A stretch of DNA of 64,000 nucleotides from an uncultured Bacteroidia bacterium (GCA_902785785.1 CADAAA010000004.1:124001-188000), one strand, 5' to 3'. Numbered from the stretch's first letter, positions 30,759 through 39,631 are shown. Numbers and translations are program-made. The notes: generated by a model from the letters alone, not told the origin.

Positions 30759-31138
30759 AGAGAAGGATCCATCTTGATAAGGATGTCGCGCTCGCGCAGG
30801 TCGGTAAGCATGGTATCCTTGACGGCATAGCTTCCGGAGGCATCCTCGAACTCGATGAACGGCCCCTCGAGATTCCTTCTGTACGGGATCATCACCTGGC
30901 ACTTCCCGTCCGCTCCGGTGATACCGAGCGGGCTAAGGTTATTCCTGCCCATGGCGCTCCCTTTGACCATTACTCCTTCCACGGGTTCACCTGTGGTCCG
31001 GGAAATGACCGAGAAAGACATCGGAGCCTCGCCCCCTTCCTCGTAAAGCGGGGGCTCAGGCATACCGTAGCATGCCTGGAACACGAAAAGGGCTCCGGTA
31101 AGTGAAAAGCCCCTGAGGATATTGTGAAGCCATTTCAT
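30755..31138 (-). CDS. Radical-SAM-associated putative lipoprotein
   Basis: The protein has 127 residues. The lipobox FVFQACYGMPEP places the modified Cys at about residue 23; ACYG-x-P is the hallmark of the putative lipoprotein family paired with Bacteroidota radical SAM/SPASM proteins (TIGR04134, recalled from memory). The rest resembles a carboxypeptidase-regulatory-like beta-sandwich (VISRTTGEPVEGVMVKGSA, then GITGADGKCQVMIPYRRN). It is divergent from the radical SAM gene and coupled to a beta-barrel-like gene. It may be the substrate of the enzyme, but this is unproven. Confidence 0.8.
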   Translation of the reverse strand: MKWLHNILRGFSLTGALFVFQACYGMPEPPLYEEGGEAPMSFSVISRTTGEPVEGVMVKGSAMGRNNLSPLGITGADGKCQVMIPYRRNLEGPFIEFEDASGSYAVKDTMLTDLRERDILIKMDPSL

Positions 31139-31142
31139 ATTG

Positions 31143-31150
31143 CAAATATA
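31143..31150 (-). promoter_or_regulatory. TATATTTG box next to the lipoprotein start codon
   Basis: On the minus strand TATATTTG ends only 4 bp before the ATG at 31138, and no well-spaced TTTG is seen upstream. If used, the transcript would be leaderless or nearly so. Confidence 0.4.
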
Positions 31151-31219
31151 ATTGATTCTGCTTATTAAACTCCATAGATTGCAATATCCTGCGTCCCGGA
31201 GTGTTTTTTTCGTAGTTTA

Positions 31220-31254
31220 TTTGCAGGAATCCCGGCGAATGCGAGTTATATTTG
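31220..31254 (+). promoter_or_regulatory. Probable promoter of the radical SAM gene
   Basis: TTTG (31220-31223) is followed after 23 bp, slightly longer than usual, by TATATTTG (31247-31254). The start codon lies only 9-15 bp downstream, so the 5' leader would be very short. Confidence 0.5.
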
Positions 31255-31263
31255 TAAAAACCT

Positions 31264-32334
31264 TTGCGTGTGAATCCTCTGCTTTTCCGGCTTTTCCGTG
31301 ACAACGAAGTCAAAGTCCATGAGTTGAACTACCTTTTCTGGGAGTGTACGACGCGGTGCAATTTCCACTGCCGCCATTGCGGCAGCGACTGCTCCGTGCA
31401 TAGCCGCGAAAAGGATATGCCGCTCGAGGATTTCCTGGGCGCTTTGGATACCATCCCCCGGGAGGAGCGCGCCAGGAAGTTTTCCGTCGTCCTGACGGGA
31501 GGGGAGCCTCTCCTGAGGCCTGATATCCTCACGATCGGGCGCGAGCTGCGCGACCGGGGCTTCCTTTGGGGCATGGTCTCCAACGGCTGGCTTTATGACG
31601 ATGCCATGCATCTGAAACTCATGGATGCGGGCATGGGTGCAGTCACCGTCAGCCTCGACGGCCTGGAGGCCTCGCACGATTGGATGCGCGGTGTCCCGGG
31701 CAGTTACAAGCGCGCAATCCGCGCCATCGACGCCTTTGCCCGCGACCCGCGCCTCAACTCCGACGTAGTCACTTGCGTGAACCGACGCAATCTTTCAGAG
31801 CTCCCTCAGATCCATGATGTCCTCTCCGGCCTCGGGCTGAAGCAGTGGCGGCTCTTCACCATTATCCCTATTGGCCGTGCGGCGAATGATCCGGATATGA
31901 AACTGACTGATTCCGAGTTCGTCAGCCTTATGGAGTTCATAAAAGGAAAGCGAGAGCAGGGAGGCCCCATGAAGGTCACCTTCAGCTGTGAAGGATATCT
32001 GGGCAAGTACGAAGAGAAGGTCCGGGACGTGCGGTATTTCTGCCATGCAGGCGTAAACATCGCGTCGGTCCTGATTGACGGGCGCATCTGCGCCTGCCCC
32101 AACATCGACCGCGACCGTTTCTCTCAGGGAAATATCTACGAGGACAGCCTCTGGCAGGTCTGGAACGAGCGCTTCCAGGAGTTCCGCGACCGCAGCTGGG
32201 CGCGCAGCGGCAGTTGTGCCGGCTGCCGCCAGTGGCGCAACTGCCTCGGCAACGGCATGCACAACTGGCACGGATCCTCCTCGGAGGTCCTTCAGTGCCA
32301 CTATGCAAAGACCGTCAGCGCCGCTTCACTGTGA
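31264..32334 (+). CDS. Radical SAM/SPASM maturase-like protein
   Basis: The protein has about 356 residues. The radical SAM cluster motif is WECTTRCNFHCRHCGSDC (CxxxCxxC, about 23-40), followed by VVLTGGEPLLRP and a C-terminal SPASM-type Cys set (CACPNIDRDRF, then GSCAGCRQWRNCLGN and LQCHY) for auxiliary clusters. No ATG fits the N-terminus: the frame opens at TTG 31264, with GTG 31270 as an alternative. It matches, from memory, the TIGR04133 group that co-occurs with the divergent ACYG lipoprotein. SPASM enzymes modify peptides or proteins. Its 3' end overlaps the convergent DUF5715 gene by 20 bp. Confidence 0.88.
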   Translation: MRVNPLLFRLFRDNEVKVHELNYLFWECTTRCNFHCRHCGSDCSVHSREKDMPLEDFLGALDTIPREERARKFSVVLTGGEPLLRPDILTIGRELRDRGFLWGMVSNGWLYDDAMHLKLMDAGMGAVTVSLDGLEASHDWMRGVPGSYKRAIRAIDAFARDPRLNSDVVTCVNRRNLSELPQIHDVLSGLGLKQWRLFTIIPIGRAANDPDMKLTDSEFVSLMEFIKGKREQGGPMKVTFSCEGYLGKYEEKVRDVRYFCHAGVNIASVLIDGRICACPNIDRDRFSQGNIYEDSLWQVWNERFQEFRDRSWARSGSCAGCRQWRNCLGNGMHNWHGSSSEVLQCHYAKTVSAASL

Positions 32335-33022
32335 TGTGGAAGCAGTTCTGCTGCCTCTCATACTTTACGAAGCAGCGGTCACCCTGGTCGTGAATGTCCT
32401 TGAGTACCTGGCTGAGGACTGCACGCAGGTATTCCTGCGGAACGTCCTCGTACGGACGGCCCCTCAGGTCTGGTATCTTGACATATCTCCAGTATCCAAG
32501 GTCGAAAGTAGTCCCGTAGCAGTGGGTTGAGTTCTCCGCGGCATTGAGGTTGTTCTTGCTCAATGCCGCCACATCCTCTTTAGTTCGGAGTACCGAAGTC
32601 ACTACCAGCTTGTAAGGGTTCAGCCCTTTGGACGCCAGGGAGTCCTGGAATGCCTGCCCGATGTCGTCCAAGAGTTCCTTGGCCGAAGGGATGAGGTAGG
32701 GGATAGAGTGGGTGAGAGAGTCGATGACATAGGTGTCGGTATCGGTCAGCTCCACCAAACTGGACTTGAGTCCTTCCGCCTCCTTGCGGTTAGCCACAGG
32801 CCTGACTCCGATGGCCATCGCGACTTCCAGCTGGGCGTCGTTGATGTCGTTGAACTCCTGTGCGAACTTGACGTCGTATATCCTTACCGGATGATTCTCA
32901 ATAGGCCCCAGAGCCAGCCATTGCCGCTCCCGTACGCACGACCTTGCACTGAAAAACACATACAGGGCCAGCCCGATGCCGACGGCCGCCAGGACAGAAC
33001 GCGCTATGTCTCTCGTTTTCAT
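32315..33022 (-). CDS. DUF5715 family protein, peptidase M15-like
   Basis: The start is ATG 33022 (MKTRDIARSVLAAVGIGLAL); ATG 33025 is an alternative. The protein has 235 residues with one N-terminal membrane anchor. The motif NSTHCYGTTFDLGYW and a late His in NCFHITVKRR resemble the His-x6-Asp and His zinc ligands of M15 D-Ala-D-Ala peptidases, and TSVLRTKEDVAAL matches the M15 entry block. It is therefore probably a periplasmic peptidoglycan-active enzyme. A TATCTTTG box lies just upstream (33029-33036, minus), too close to the start to be convincing. Confidence 0.75.
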   Translation of the reverse strand: MKTRDIARSVLAAVGIGLALYVFFSARSCVRERQWLALGPIENHPVRIYDVKFAQEFNDINDAQLEVAMAIGVRPVANRKEAEGLKSSLVELTDTDTYVIDSLTHSIPYLIPSAKELLDDIGQAFQDSLASKGLNPYKLVVTSVLRTKEDVAALSKNNLNAAENSTHCYGTTFDLGYWRYVKIPDLRGRPYEDVPQEYLRAVLSQVLKDIHDQGDRCFVKYERQQNCFHITVKRR

Positions 33023-33031
33023 CATAAGCAA

Positions 33032-33598
33032 AGATACGAAATCCCATCGAGTTTATCGTCTTTAACCTTTGAACATTTAGCTAAGGTGAAGAGAGTGGAA
33101 TACCTTTCTAAAGGATCTCTTATTATGTCTTGTCGTTGGACAAATACCGACCAGGAGCGAAAACGGCCACTGAGGGCCGAAAGTGCGGCAGATGCGACAT
33201 TACAATCCCGCATCTGCCGCGAAAAGTGCCCTGAAATGCCGTTTTTGCTCTAGATCAGAATCGCATGCCCGTCCTTAGATCACGGATTCCGCCTCAGGAT
33301 GTCGTCTACCCCGGCAAAGTGCCCGATAAACCCTCTATGGTCAACTGTAAGACCTGACTACTTATATCTTTCACGGACAATATGAACATAATCGCAAGTA
33401 TTGTTCAGGTTTTGTCACTTTTCCGGACAATCTGAACAAAAACACAAGAATTGTTCAGCACAACTAACCTAAAGCCCAGACACGCTTCAGTGTATGTGGT
33501 TTCTTAAATTTCACCACAGTGTCACACCTTGGTCCATGTGGAAATTCCGTTGCAAAGTGCCCACCTTCTCCAACTTACATTTCACAAGAGATACAACG
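33032..33598. other. Non-coding stretch with hairpin and palindromic repeats
   Basis: About 570 bp without a supported gene between the DUF5715 gene and the BACON operon. It holds a perfect 12-bp hairpin (arms 33185-33196 and 33209-33220, loop 12 bases) preceded by a smaller CGGCC/GGGCCG hairpin, and a pair of 35-bp repeats at 33374-33458. Base composition drops from here towards 41 kb. I see no tRNA or known RNA family. Confidence 0.6.
33374..33458. repeat. Two 35-bp palindromic repeats, 50 bp apart
   Basis: Copies at 33374-33408 and 33424-33458 share CGGACAAT, TGAACA and ATTGTTCAG with six scattered differences. Each has TGAACA paired with TGTTCA across about 13 bases. The 50-bp period recalls the 51-bp array at 24338. 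Confidence 0.75.
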
Positions 33599-33629
33599 TT
33601 GCTTATATATATGCTTTTTCGTATTTTTG
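33599..33629 (+). promoter_or_regulatory. Promoter of the BACON/C10 protease operon
   Basis: TTG (33599-33601) is followed after 20 bp by TATTTTTG (33622-33629); the start codon at 33660 is 30 bp downstream. Confidence 0.75.
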
Positions 33630-33659
33630 AGAGAAATCATAAACCACATTCCATTCCAT

Positions 33660-35384
33660 ATGTGCAGGAAAACATTTATCTGGCTGCTCGCTGCCATCTG
33701 CATTATAGCTGGCTGCCGTCCAGAGTTCGACTTCCTGGAAGGGTCATACCCTGGCGGGAATCCTGAACTAAACTATTCCGGAGGCAATATCTACATGGCC
33801 TTCACGTCTTCCGCCGGCTCGGCATCAGTCAGTCTGGAGGCATCGAAAAAGTGGAAAGCAAGTTTCGTCAATGACCGGGCTAAGGACTGGTGCTCCCTGT
33901 CCTTGGACAATGGGAAACGGGGTACAGCTACAATCCAGGTCTCCGTTAAAGAAAACACGGAGTATGATGAGAGATCGGCTTCGATCATCTTCGAGTGCGA
34001 TGACATCCAGCGGACAATCGTTGTAACGCAGAAACAAAAGGATGCACTCCTGGTGAGCGGAAGCCGTTTTGATATTGAAAAAGAAGGAGGGCGCATTGAT
34101 ATTGAGGTTAAGGCAAACGTAAGCTTTGAATACTCTGTATCAGATGAGTCCAAGAGCTGGATGAAACCAATCGAAACAAAAGGCCTTTCATCATCATCGT
34201 TTGCCTTCTCAGTATCATCCAACGAGTCTTTTGCCAAGCGGGAGGGTGAGATCCTGTTTACCAGCCAGTTAGGGACGGAAAGGGTAAAAGTCTACCAAGA
34301 CAGCGACCATCCCACTATCGTTCTCTCATCTGACAGCTATTCCCTGAACGCAGAGCCTGGCGAGTTTACCGTTGATGTGAGAAGCAATATCGACGTGACC
34401 TTCAAGATTCCCGCTGATTGCGACTGGATACACGAGATAGAGACCAAGGCCATGTCGACAAACTCCTTCAACTTCTCAGTAGATGAGAATGAAACCTTCG
34501 CAACTCGATCTGCCACGCTGGTATTCAGGTCTGACGAATGGGGCGTGGAAGAAAAGGTCACCGTTACGCAGAAGGCAGCCACTCCTACGATCATTATAGG
34601 GACCGGCGAGTATCAAGTTGGTCCAGAAGGAGGCTCTCTGGATGTTATGCTCAAGAGCAATATGGATTTGCAAATCGGTGTCGGTCCTGAAGGCTGCGAC
34701 TGGATCGTACCGGTAGAGACGAAATCCCTTACGGAAAGGACACATTCCTTCTCTGTGTCAAAGAACCATGAGCGCTCAGCCAGATCGGGGTGGATCACTT
34801 TCTTCAATAACCAGGAGAATAGCGCGGACACGGTATACGTGTCGCAGTCTTTCCAACACATACTTGTTTCCAATGAAACGCTTCATGCTTCCAGCCGTGG
34901 CTGGTCAGTGTCATTCGAAACGGTTGGTTCGACCCCTTCAGATTATCACGTAGAACCTATTTCTGATTGGCTTTCATTAAAGACGGAGGAACAATTGCCC
35001 GATAGGAGCCGTTTCACTGTCGATGTGCAGGAGTCTGACGGCGTTAGTGATCGTACAGGGCAGGTTCTTGTTTATTATTCAGGATACGACGTTCCAGATA
35101 CGGTATATGTCCACCAGTATCAGCGTCTCCCTTCTTTCTCTTTCACGACACCGGATCGAAAAGTCAAGTTACCGGTAGTTGACGGAATGGATCAGATTGG
35201 GTTCGTGTTCTGGGGAGATGATACGAAAGAGCCGTATCGAGAGGGGCTGTCTCATGAGTACAATTCCAGCGGATGGCATACGATTATGGTTGAGATCCAC
35301 AACAAGAAAAAGGTTTCATTTACTGGTCTTAGTGATGGGATGACAATCTCATTTAGGGGACTAAGAGAGAATAAAAGACAATAG
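33660..35384 (+). CDS. BACON-repeat lipoprotein
   Basis: The start at 33660 gives a lipoprotein signal (MCRKTFIWLLAAICIIAGCR, Cys19); the frame from 33519 crosses the promoter. The 574 residues contain about four or five BACON beta-sandwich repeats of some 85-90 residues. The repeated pattern is W-x-x-x-I/V-ETK, then SFxFSVxxNE/NxxxxxR, and VTVTQK/VxVxQ near each end (for example DWIHEIETKAMSTNSFNFSV). BACON domains bind carbohydrate or mucin, or act as spacers. It lies 2 bp before a C10 protease gene, so it is probably a surface partner or inhibitor-like companion. GC is visibly lower than in the core genes. Confidence 0.87.
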   Translation: MCRKTFIWLLAAICIIAGCRPEFDFLEGSYPGGNPELNYSGGNIYMAFTSSAGSASVSLEASKKWKASFVNDRAKDWCSLSLDNGKRGTATIQVSVKENTEYDERSASIIFECDDIQRTIVVTQKQKDALLVSGSRFDIEKEGGRIDIEVKANVSFEYSVSDESKSWMKPIETKGLSSSSFAFSVSSNESFAKREGEILFTSQLGTERVKVYQDSDHPTIVLSSDSYSLNAEPGEFTVDVRSNIDVTFKIPADCDWIHEIETKAMSTNSFNFSVDENETFATRSATLVFRSDEWGVEEKVTVTQKAATPTIIIGTGEYQVGPEGGSLDVMLKSNMDLQIGVGPEGCDWIVPVETKSLTERTHSFSVSKNHERSARSGWITFFNNQENSADTVYVSQSFQHILVSNETLHASSRGWSVSFETVGSTPSDYHVEPISDWLSLKTEEQLPDRSRFTVDVQESDGVSDRTGQVLVYYSGYDVPDTVYVHQYQRLPSFSFTTPDRKVKLPVVDGMDQIGFVFWGDDTKEPYREGLSHEYNSSGWHTIMVEIHNKKKVSFTGLSDGMTISFRGLRENKRQ

Positions 35385-35386
35385 CT

Positions 35387-37252
35387 ATGAAGAGATATAT
35401 AATATTTCTTTTTATCCTACTGATGTGGCAGTATTCGACAGCACGAGTAGTAACTCAGGACCAGGCTAGAAAACTCGCTGCAGAGTTTTTTACTAGTCTT
35501 GAAATGCAAACCAAAGCAACAGAAAACGATCCTGATGATTTCAAGCTTGTGTGTTCCTTTCCAGAGATAGAGACTCGTTCCCTTGCCTCGGAGCCGGCTT
35601 TATTTGTTTTCGAACGTGAGTCGGGTGGCTATGCTATCGTTGCCGGTGACGATGTCGCCCGTCCCGTATTGGGCTATTCACCAAATGGGTATTTCCCCGT
35701 TTTGGATATGCCTGACAATATGCGAGCTATGCTTCAATGGTATGCTGAAGTCATCGAATTTGCGCGGGATCAAAACTGGAAATCTGCTTCTAACATGGGC
35801 GCAGGATCTGGATTAGATCCTGCAAACGCCGTGCTGCTTCATACTGCCAGATGGTCACAAGAACATCCCTTTAATGATCTGGTCCCTTTAGTTGATGGCC
35901 AAAAACCTCCCATAGGTTGTGTGGCCACTGCGATATCTATTATTATGCGGTATTACAAATGGCCACAACGAGGAATAGGGAATCTGCCTTCCTATGACTA
36001 CACATATAATGGCACGAGTTATCATATTGAAGGTTACCCATTAGGGTACGAATATGATTGGAGCAAAATGCCTGAGAACTATTATAATTGCAGCGATGAA
36101 GAAGCCAGGCAGATTGCACGCCTGCTATATGATGTTGCTGTAATGTGTAAGATGTCTTTTAGGCCTGGAGGATCTGGAGCCAGCTATTCCAGTGTTATTG
36201 GGCTTCACGATTTCTTTGATTATGACAAGCAGCTAGTGTATATTGACCGCGATAGAACCGATTCCGATTATAAGTGGGAGCAGTATATCATTAATGAGAT
36301 AAACGCTGGCCGACCTGTCCTGTATTCAGCTTTGAATACTGAAGGACATGCATTCGTAATAGACGGATACAACGGGTGTTACTTCAGTATCAACTATGGA
36401 TGGGGTAGATCCACCGCATATCGCAAGGGGCACAATACAGCGGCTGATTTAATAGATTTTTTTACGTTAAGACCTATTGATGGCCACGAAGAGGACCTTC
36501 TTGTTTATTATTTAAGACAGTCAATGGCTATAGGGATAATGCCAAATCAAGGAGGAGATGCCGATCCATTCTTGGCTATCCAAGATATGGCTGACCCACA
36601 TATCCCGTTCAGTTTCAAGATAAACAAAAGCTTTTCGTTGAGTTATGGCCTTCAGAATCGTTCTTTAACATCTCAAACTCAGGATTTCCGTTATGTATTA
36701 TTCAATCGTAACGGAGGAATCAAGGAGATAATCTCTTCTGACTTTAGGGTTACCATCCCAGAACGTAGTGGTACATCCGGGCGTGTCACATGCAACATTA
36801 CAAAAAAGCTGGATGACGGGGATCAAATCTTACTCTGTATGAAAGAATCTGCTTCCGGGAGCTGGATACCAATCAGGCAACCCAGAATAGGCAGAATTGT
36901 ATTTACAACTCGTGAACTATCAGAATTGGTAAGTATTCACTATGTCCAAGATCCTCAATACCCTGATACCAGTTCCCCAGAGAAGATAAGGGACATCTCT
37001 GTAGTATCATATAAGGATTGTGCTTGGGAGCTACGTGGAGAGGATAAGAGATTGGTCATGAATAATGATGATAATTCAGTGAATGTTACACGGCTCGGAG
37101 ATACTGTCTCTTATAGAAGTAGATCATCTGACCGAGAGGACCTACAATGCGACATGGTAATCCATGAGATTTGGCTTCCCACTGGTGTCTATACTTTACA
37201 TCTCCGTAACCCTGCCACCGATGAGGAAATGGCAATCAAACTTGAGCTGTAA
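35387..37252 (+). CDS. C10-family (streptopain-like) cysteine protease
   Basis: An exported protein of 621 residues with a signal peptide and an N-terminal Spi-like propeptide (about 20-110, EPALFVFERESGGYAIVAGD). The peptidase C10 domain has the catalytic Cys in PPIGCVATAISIIMRYY (about 178) and His in TEGHAFVIDGYNG (about 320), followed by FSINYGWG. The C-terminal 250 residues are beta-rich and unassigned. Family members include SpeB and the Bacteroides fragilis Bfp proteases. The BACON gene is immediately upstream in the same operon. GC is about the lowest in the host part of the window. Confidence 0.9.
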   Translation: MKRYIIFLFILLMWQYSTARVVTQDQARKLAAEFFTSLEMQTKATENDPDDFKLVCSFPEIETRSLASEPALFVFERESGGYAIVAGDDVARPVLGYSPNGYFPVLDMPDNMRAMLQWYAEVIEFARDQNWKSASNMGAGSGLDPANAVLLHTARWSQEHPFNDLVPLVDGQKPPIGCVATAISIIMRYYKWPQRGIGNLPSYDYTYNGTSYHIEGYPLGYEYDWSKMPENYYNCSDEEARQIARLLYDVAVMCKMSFRPGGSGASYSSVIGLHDFFDYDKQLVYIDRDRTDSDYKWEQYIINEINAGRPVLYSALNTEGHAFVIDGYNGCYFSINYGWGRSTAYRKGHNTAADLIDFFTLRPIDGHEEDLLVYYLRQSMAIGIMPNQGGDADPFLAIQDMADPHIPFSFKINKSFSLSYGLQNRSLTSQTQDFRYVLFNRNGGIKEIISSDFRVTIPERSGTSGRVTCNITKKLDDGDQILLCMKESASGSWIPIRQPRIGRIVFTTRELSELVSIHYVQDPQYPDTSSPEKIRDISVVSYKDCAWELRGEDKRLVMNNDDNSVNVTRLGDTVSYRSRSSDREDLQCDMVIHEIWLPTGVYTLHLRNPATDEEMAIKLEL

Positions 37253-37308
37253 TTAGTTGGTTGATCTATCGGATATGGAAAGTAATATAACAGAAGAACT
37301 GACACACT

Positions 37309-37674
37309 ATGGATAAACACGCACTTAGAATCGGCGTTTTCAATTCCACACTGTCGCTGTTAAGGCAGGGGTGGTATACCGCACCTTCCGGCAGGAAGGT
37401 AGAATTACCTTCGGTGAAAGAGGTTATGGCTTCTGCCTATATGGTGGACGAGCCCTTTCACGTTCTGACCGATCCCGTTGAGCCCATTACCACTGAGGTC
37501 CGGGTGGAGAACAAGGATTGTGTCCTGGCAGCCAAGGAATTGATTGACGCAGGTTACAATCCCGCAATGCTTAATCTGGCTGATCTCTATATACCGGGAG
37601 GACTTGTGGAATACGGTTCAGGTGCCCAGGAAGAGAACCTGCTGCCTTTCCAGAAAGAATTCGACGCGATTTAA
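37309..37674 (+). pseudogene. Truncated PARG-like (TIGR02452/DUF2263) gene
   Basis: The 121 residues match the N-terminal half of microbial-type poly(ADP-ribose) glycohydrolases: MDKHALRIGVFNSTLSLLRQ, then LNLADLYIPGGLVEYGSGAQ and EEN. The catalytic GGG-x(6-8)-QEE signature is present but altered (GGL-VEYGSGA-QEE), and the frame ends about 10 residues later, where full-length proteins of about 270 residues continue. No continuation is found before the GH29 gene at 37733. It is probably inactive, unless it works as a fragment. Confidence 0.7.
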
Positions 37675-37732
37675 TTGAGCGACAGTAATCACTAATCACT
37701 AATCGACAAACTATCATAAACCTGCCCATAAA

Positions 37733-39238
37733 ATGAAAAAGTTATTCCTTCTCGTGACTGCCTTTTGCTTGTTGTATGCGTGCCCGCTGTTGCCGGCACA
37801 AAACGAATCGCTGCCTTATCGGACAGGGAAGTTCGACTCGTCGGCGGAGTCTCTGCGGAAGTATCAGGTGCCGGAGTGGTTCCGTGACGCCAAGTTCGGG
37901 ATTTGGTCACACTGGGGGCCCCAGGCAGTTCCGCGCGAAGGGGACTGGTACGCCAAGAACATGTATGTTGAAGGCTCGAGACAGTACAAGTATCATGTGG
38001 CTACTTATGGCCATCCTTCAGAGTTCGGATACAAGGACATCGTGGATCTTTGGAAGGCCGAGCGCTGGGATCCGGAGGAATTGATGAAGCTATACAAGAG
38101 AGTTGGAGCAAAGTACTTCGTAAGCATGGGCACGCACCATGACAACTTCTTCCTGTGGGATTCAAAGCTCAACAAATGGAACTCCGTGAACAAGGGCCCG
38201 CAGAAGGATGTTGTGGGACTCTGGCAGCAGGCAGCGAAGAAAGAAGGCCTGTACTTTGGAGTCTCAGAGCATCTGGGCGCCAGCTATACATGGTTCCAGA
38301 CTGCGCATATGGCTGATACTTCCGGAGCATATGCAGGTGTCCCTTACGACGGGAACGATCCTGTCTATTCCGATCTCTATCACGAGAGGGCTGACAAGTC
38401 GGACACGGGATGGCTCACGACCAATCCCGCATGGCAGGTTGACTGGTATTACAAGATCAAGGAACTGGTGGATATGTACCATCCCGACCTGCTCTACTCG
38501 GACAGCGGATTTCCTTTCGACTATGTCGGAAGATGCCAGCTGGCCAATCTTTACAATTCCTCGGCGGATCTGAACGGAAACACACAGGCCGTATATACCT
38601 GTAAGCACAATCCACTTGGCATGGGCGTACTGGATGTGGAGAGAGGAGCTGTCGAAGGCATCAGCGAGGATCCATGGCAGACGGATACATCCATCGGCGA
38701 CTGGTACTACCGTCGCGGACAAAGGTATATGTCTTCTGATCAGGTCATACAGATGCTCATAGACGTCGTCAGCAAGAATGGCAATCTGCTCCTGAACATC
38801 GTCCAGACCCCGGAAGGGGACCTGGAAGATGATGTCCTTGACATCCTGGAAGGAATCGGCCGGTGGATTGACGACAACGGAGAGGCTATTTACGGCTCCC
38901 GCCCTTGGAAGATATATGGTGAAGGCCCGTCCATGGAGAATCAGGCCAGAGGTACATTCGGCGGAGTCAGGGACGTGCGCCCCTACCAGCCTGGAGACCT
39001 GCGTTTCACCACCAGGGACGGAAAGCTCTTTGTATTCTGCATGGAGCCCACAGATGGAAAGCTCAGCGTCAAGGCCCTTGGGAAGTCTTCCCCGTACTAT
39101 CAACAGGTTTCTTCGATCCGCATGCTTGGCAGCAAGGAAAAGGTAAGATGGACCCAAGGTGCGGACTCCCTGGAGATAACAAGTCCTTCCTTCCACCCGT
39201 CCTACGCAGCCACAGTCTATGAAATCCAGTTCAAGTAG
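37733..39238 (+). CDS. GH29 alpha-L-fucosidase
   Basis: A secreted enzyme of 501 residues. After the signal peptide the GH29 blocks are clear: PEWFRDAKFGIWSHWGPQAV, KRVGAKYFVSMGTHHDNFFL, LLYSDSGFPFDYVG with the nucleophile Asp (about 257), GISEDPWQTDTSIGDWYY, and LLLNIVQTPEGDL. It removes fucose from glycans; linkage preference cannot be read. There is no PUL partner beside it, only the PARG fragment upstream and an ATPase downstream. Three short TAATCAC-type direct repeats (37685-37705) precede it, but no clear promoter box. Confidence 0.92.
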   Translation: MKKLFLLVTAFCLLYACPLLPAQNESLPYRTGKFDSSAESLRKYQVPEWFRDAKFGIWSHWGPQAVPREGDWYAKNMYVEGSRQYKYHVATYGHPSEFGYKDIVDLWKAERWDPEELMKLYKRVGAKYFVSMGTHHDNFFLWDSKLNKWNSVNKGPQKDVVGLWQQAAKKEGLYFGVSEHLGASYTWFQTAHMADTSGAYAGVPYDGNDPVYSDLYHERADKSDTGWLTTNPAWQVDWYYKIKELVDMYHPDLLYSDSGFPFDYVGRCQLANLYNSSADLNGNTQAVYTCKHNPLGMGVLDVERGAVEGISEDPWQTDTSIGDWYYRRGQRYMSSDQVIQMLIDVVSKNGNLLLNIVQTPEGDLEDDVLDILEGIGRWIDDNGEAIYGSRPWKIYGEGPSMENQARGTFGGVRDVRPYQPGDLRFTTRDGKLFVFCMEPTDGKLSVKALGKSSPYYQQVSSIRMLGSKEKVRWTQGADSLEITSPSFHPSYAATVYEIQFK

Positions 39239-39562
39239 CTCCGACGAAGCTGGATTCTACTACGTGGAATAATACTTCGCCGTGGCAAATCGGACATACT
39301 TTTAAAGAGGCTCGGGAGGTGGTAATGAAGAGCCTTCGGTTGATGATATTGATATCGAGGAAATAACGTATACTCGCATTACGAAAAAAGTCGTAACGAA
39401 AAAATGCGTAGTATGGGAATCCTTTTTATATTAGGCACAATCGTAGAAGAAGAGTGTTTCACTGATAGGGCGCTGGATGTGGCCTATAAGAAATAGCGCA
39501 TTAACCATGAGATTTACATTGGGATACTTCACATTCGTGGGACAGTGGCTTGTTTATATATG
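39239..39562. other. Non-coding stretch with a possible gene remnant
   Basis: No intact gene is seen. A 42-codon open stretch at 39306-39434 without a start codon reads as a Gly/Ser-rich then charged tail (GSGGGNEEPSVDDIDIEEIT, then RITKKVVTKKCVVWES) ending at TAG. It is probably the degraded C-terminal end of a surface protein. Confidence 0.35.
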
Positions 39563-39631
39563 ACAAATCCTACCGTCAATTTACCACAAATCTTACCGTC
39601 AAAATGCCACAAATCTTACCGTCGATTTCCT
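39563..39631. repeat. Three 23-bp tandem repeats upstream of the ATPase gene
   Basis: Units starting at 39563, 39586 and 39609 share ACAAATCTTACCGTC plus an AT-rich spacer, at an exact 23-bp period. They end about 60 bp before the ATG at 39694 and may be regulator-binding sites. The following AAGATTTGGTAAAG partly repeats the motif in inverted form. Confidence 0.8.
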
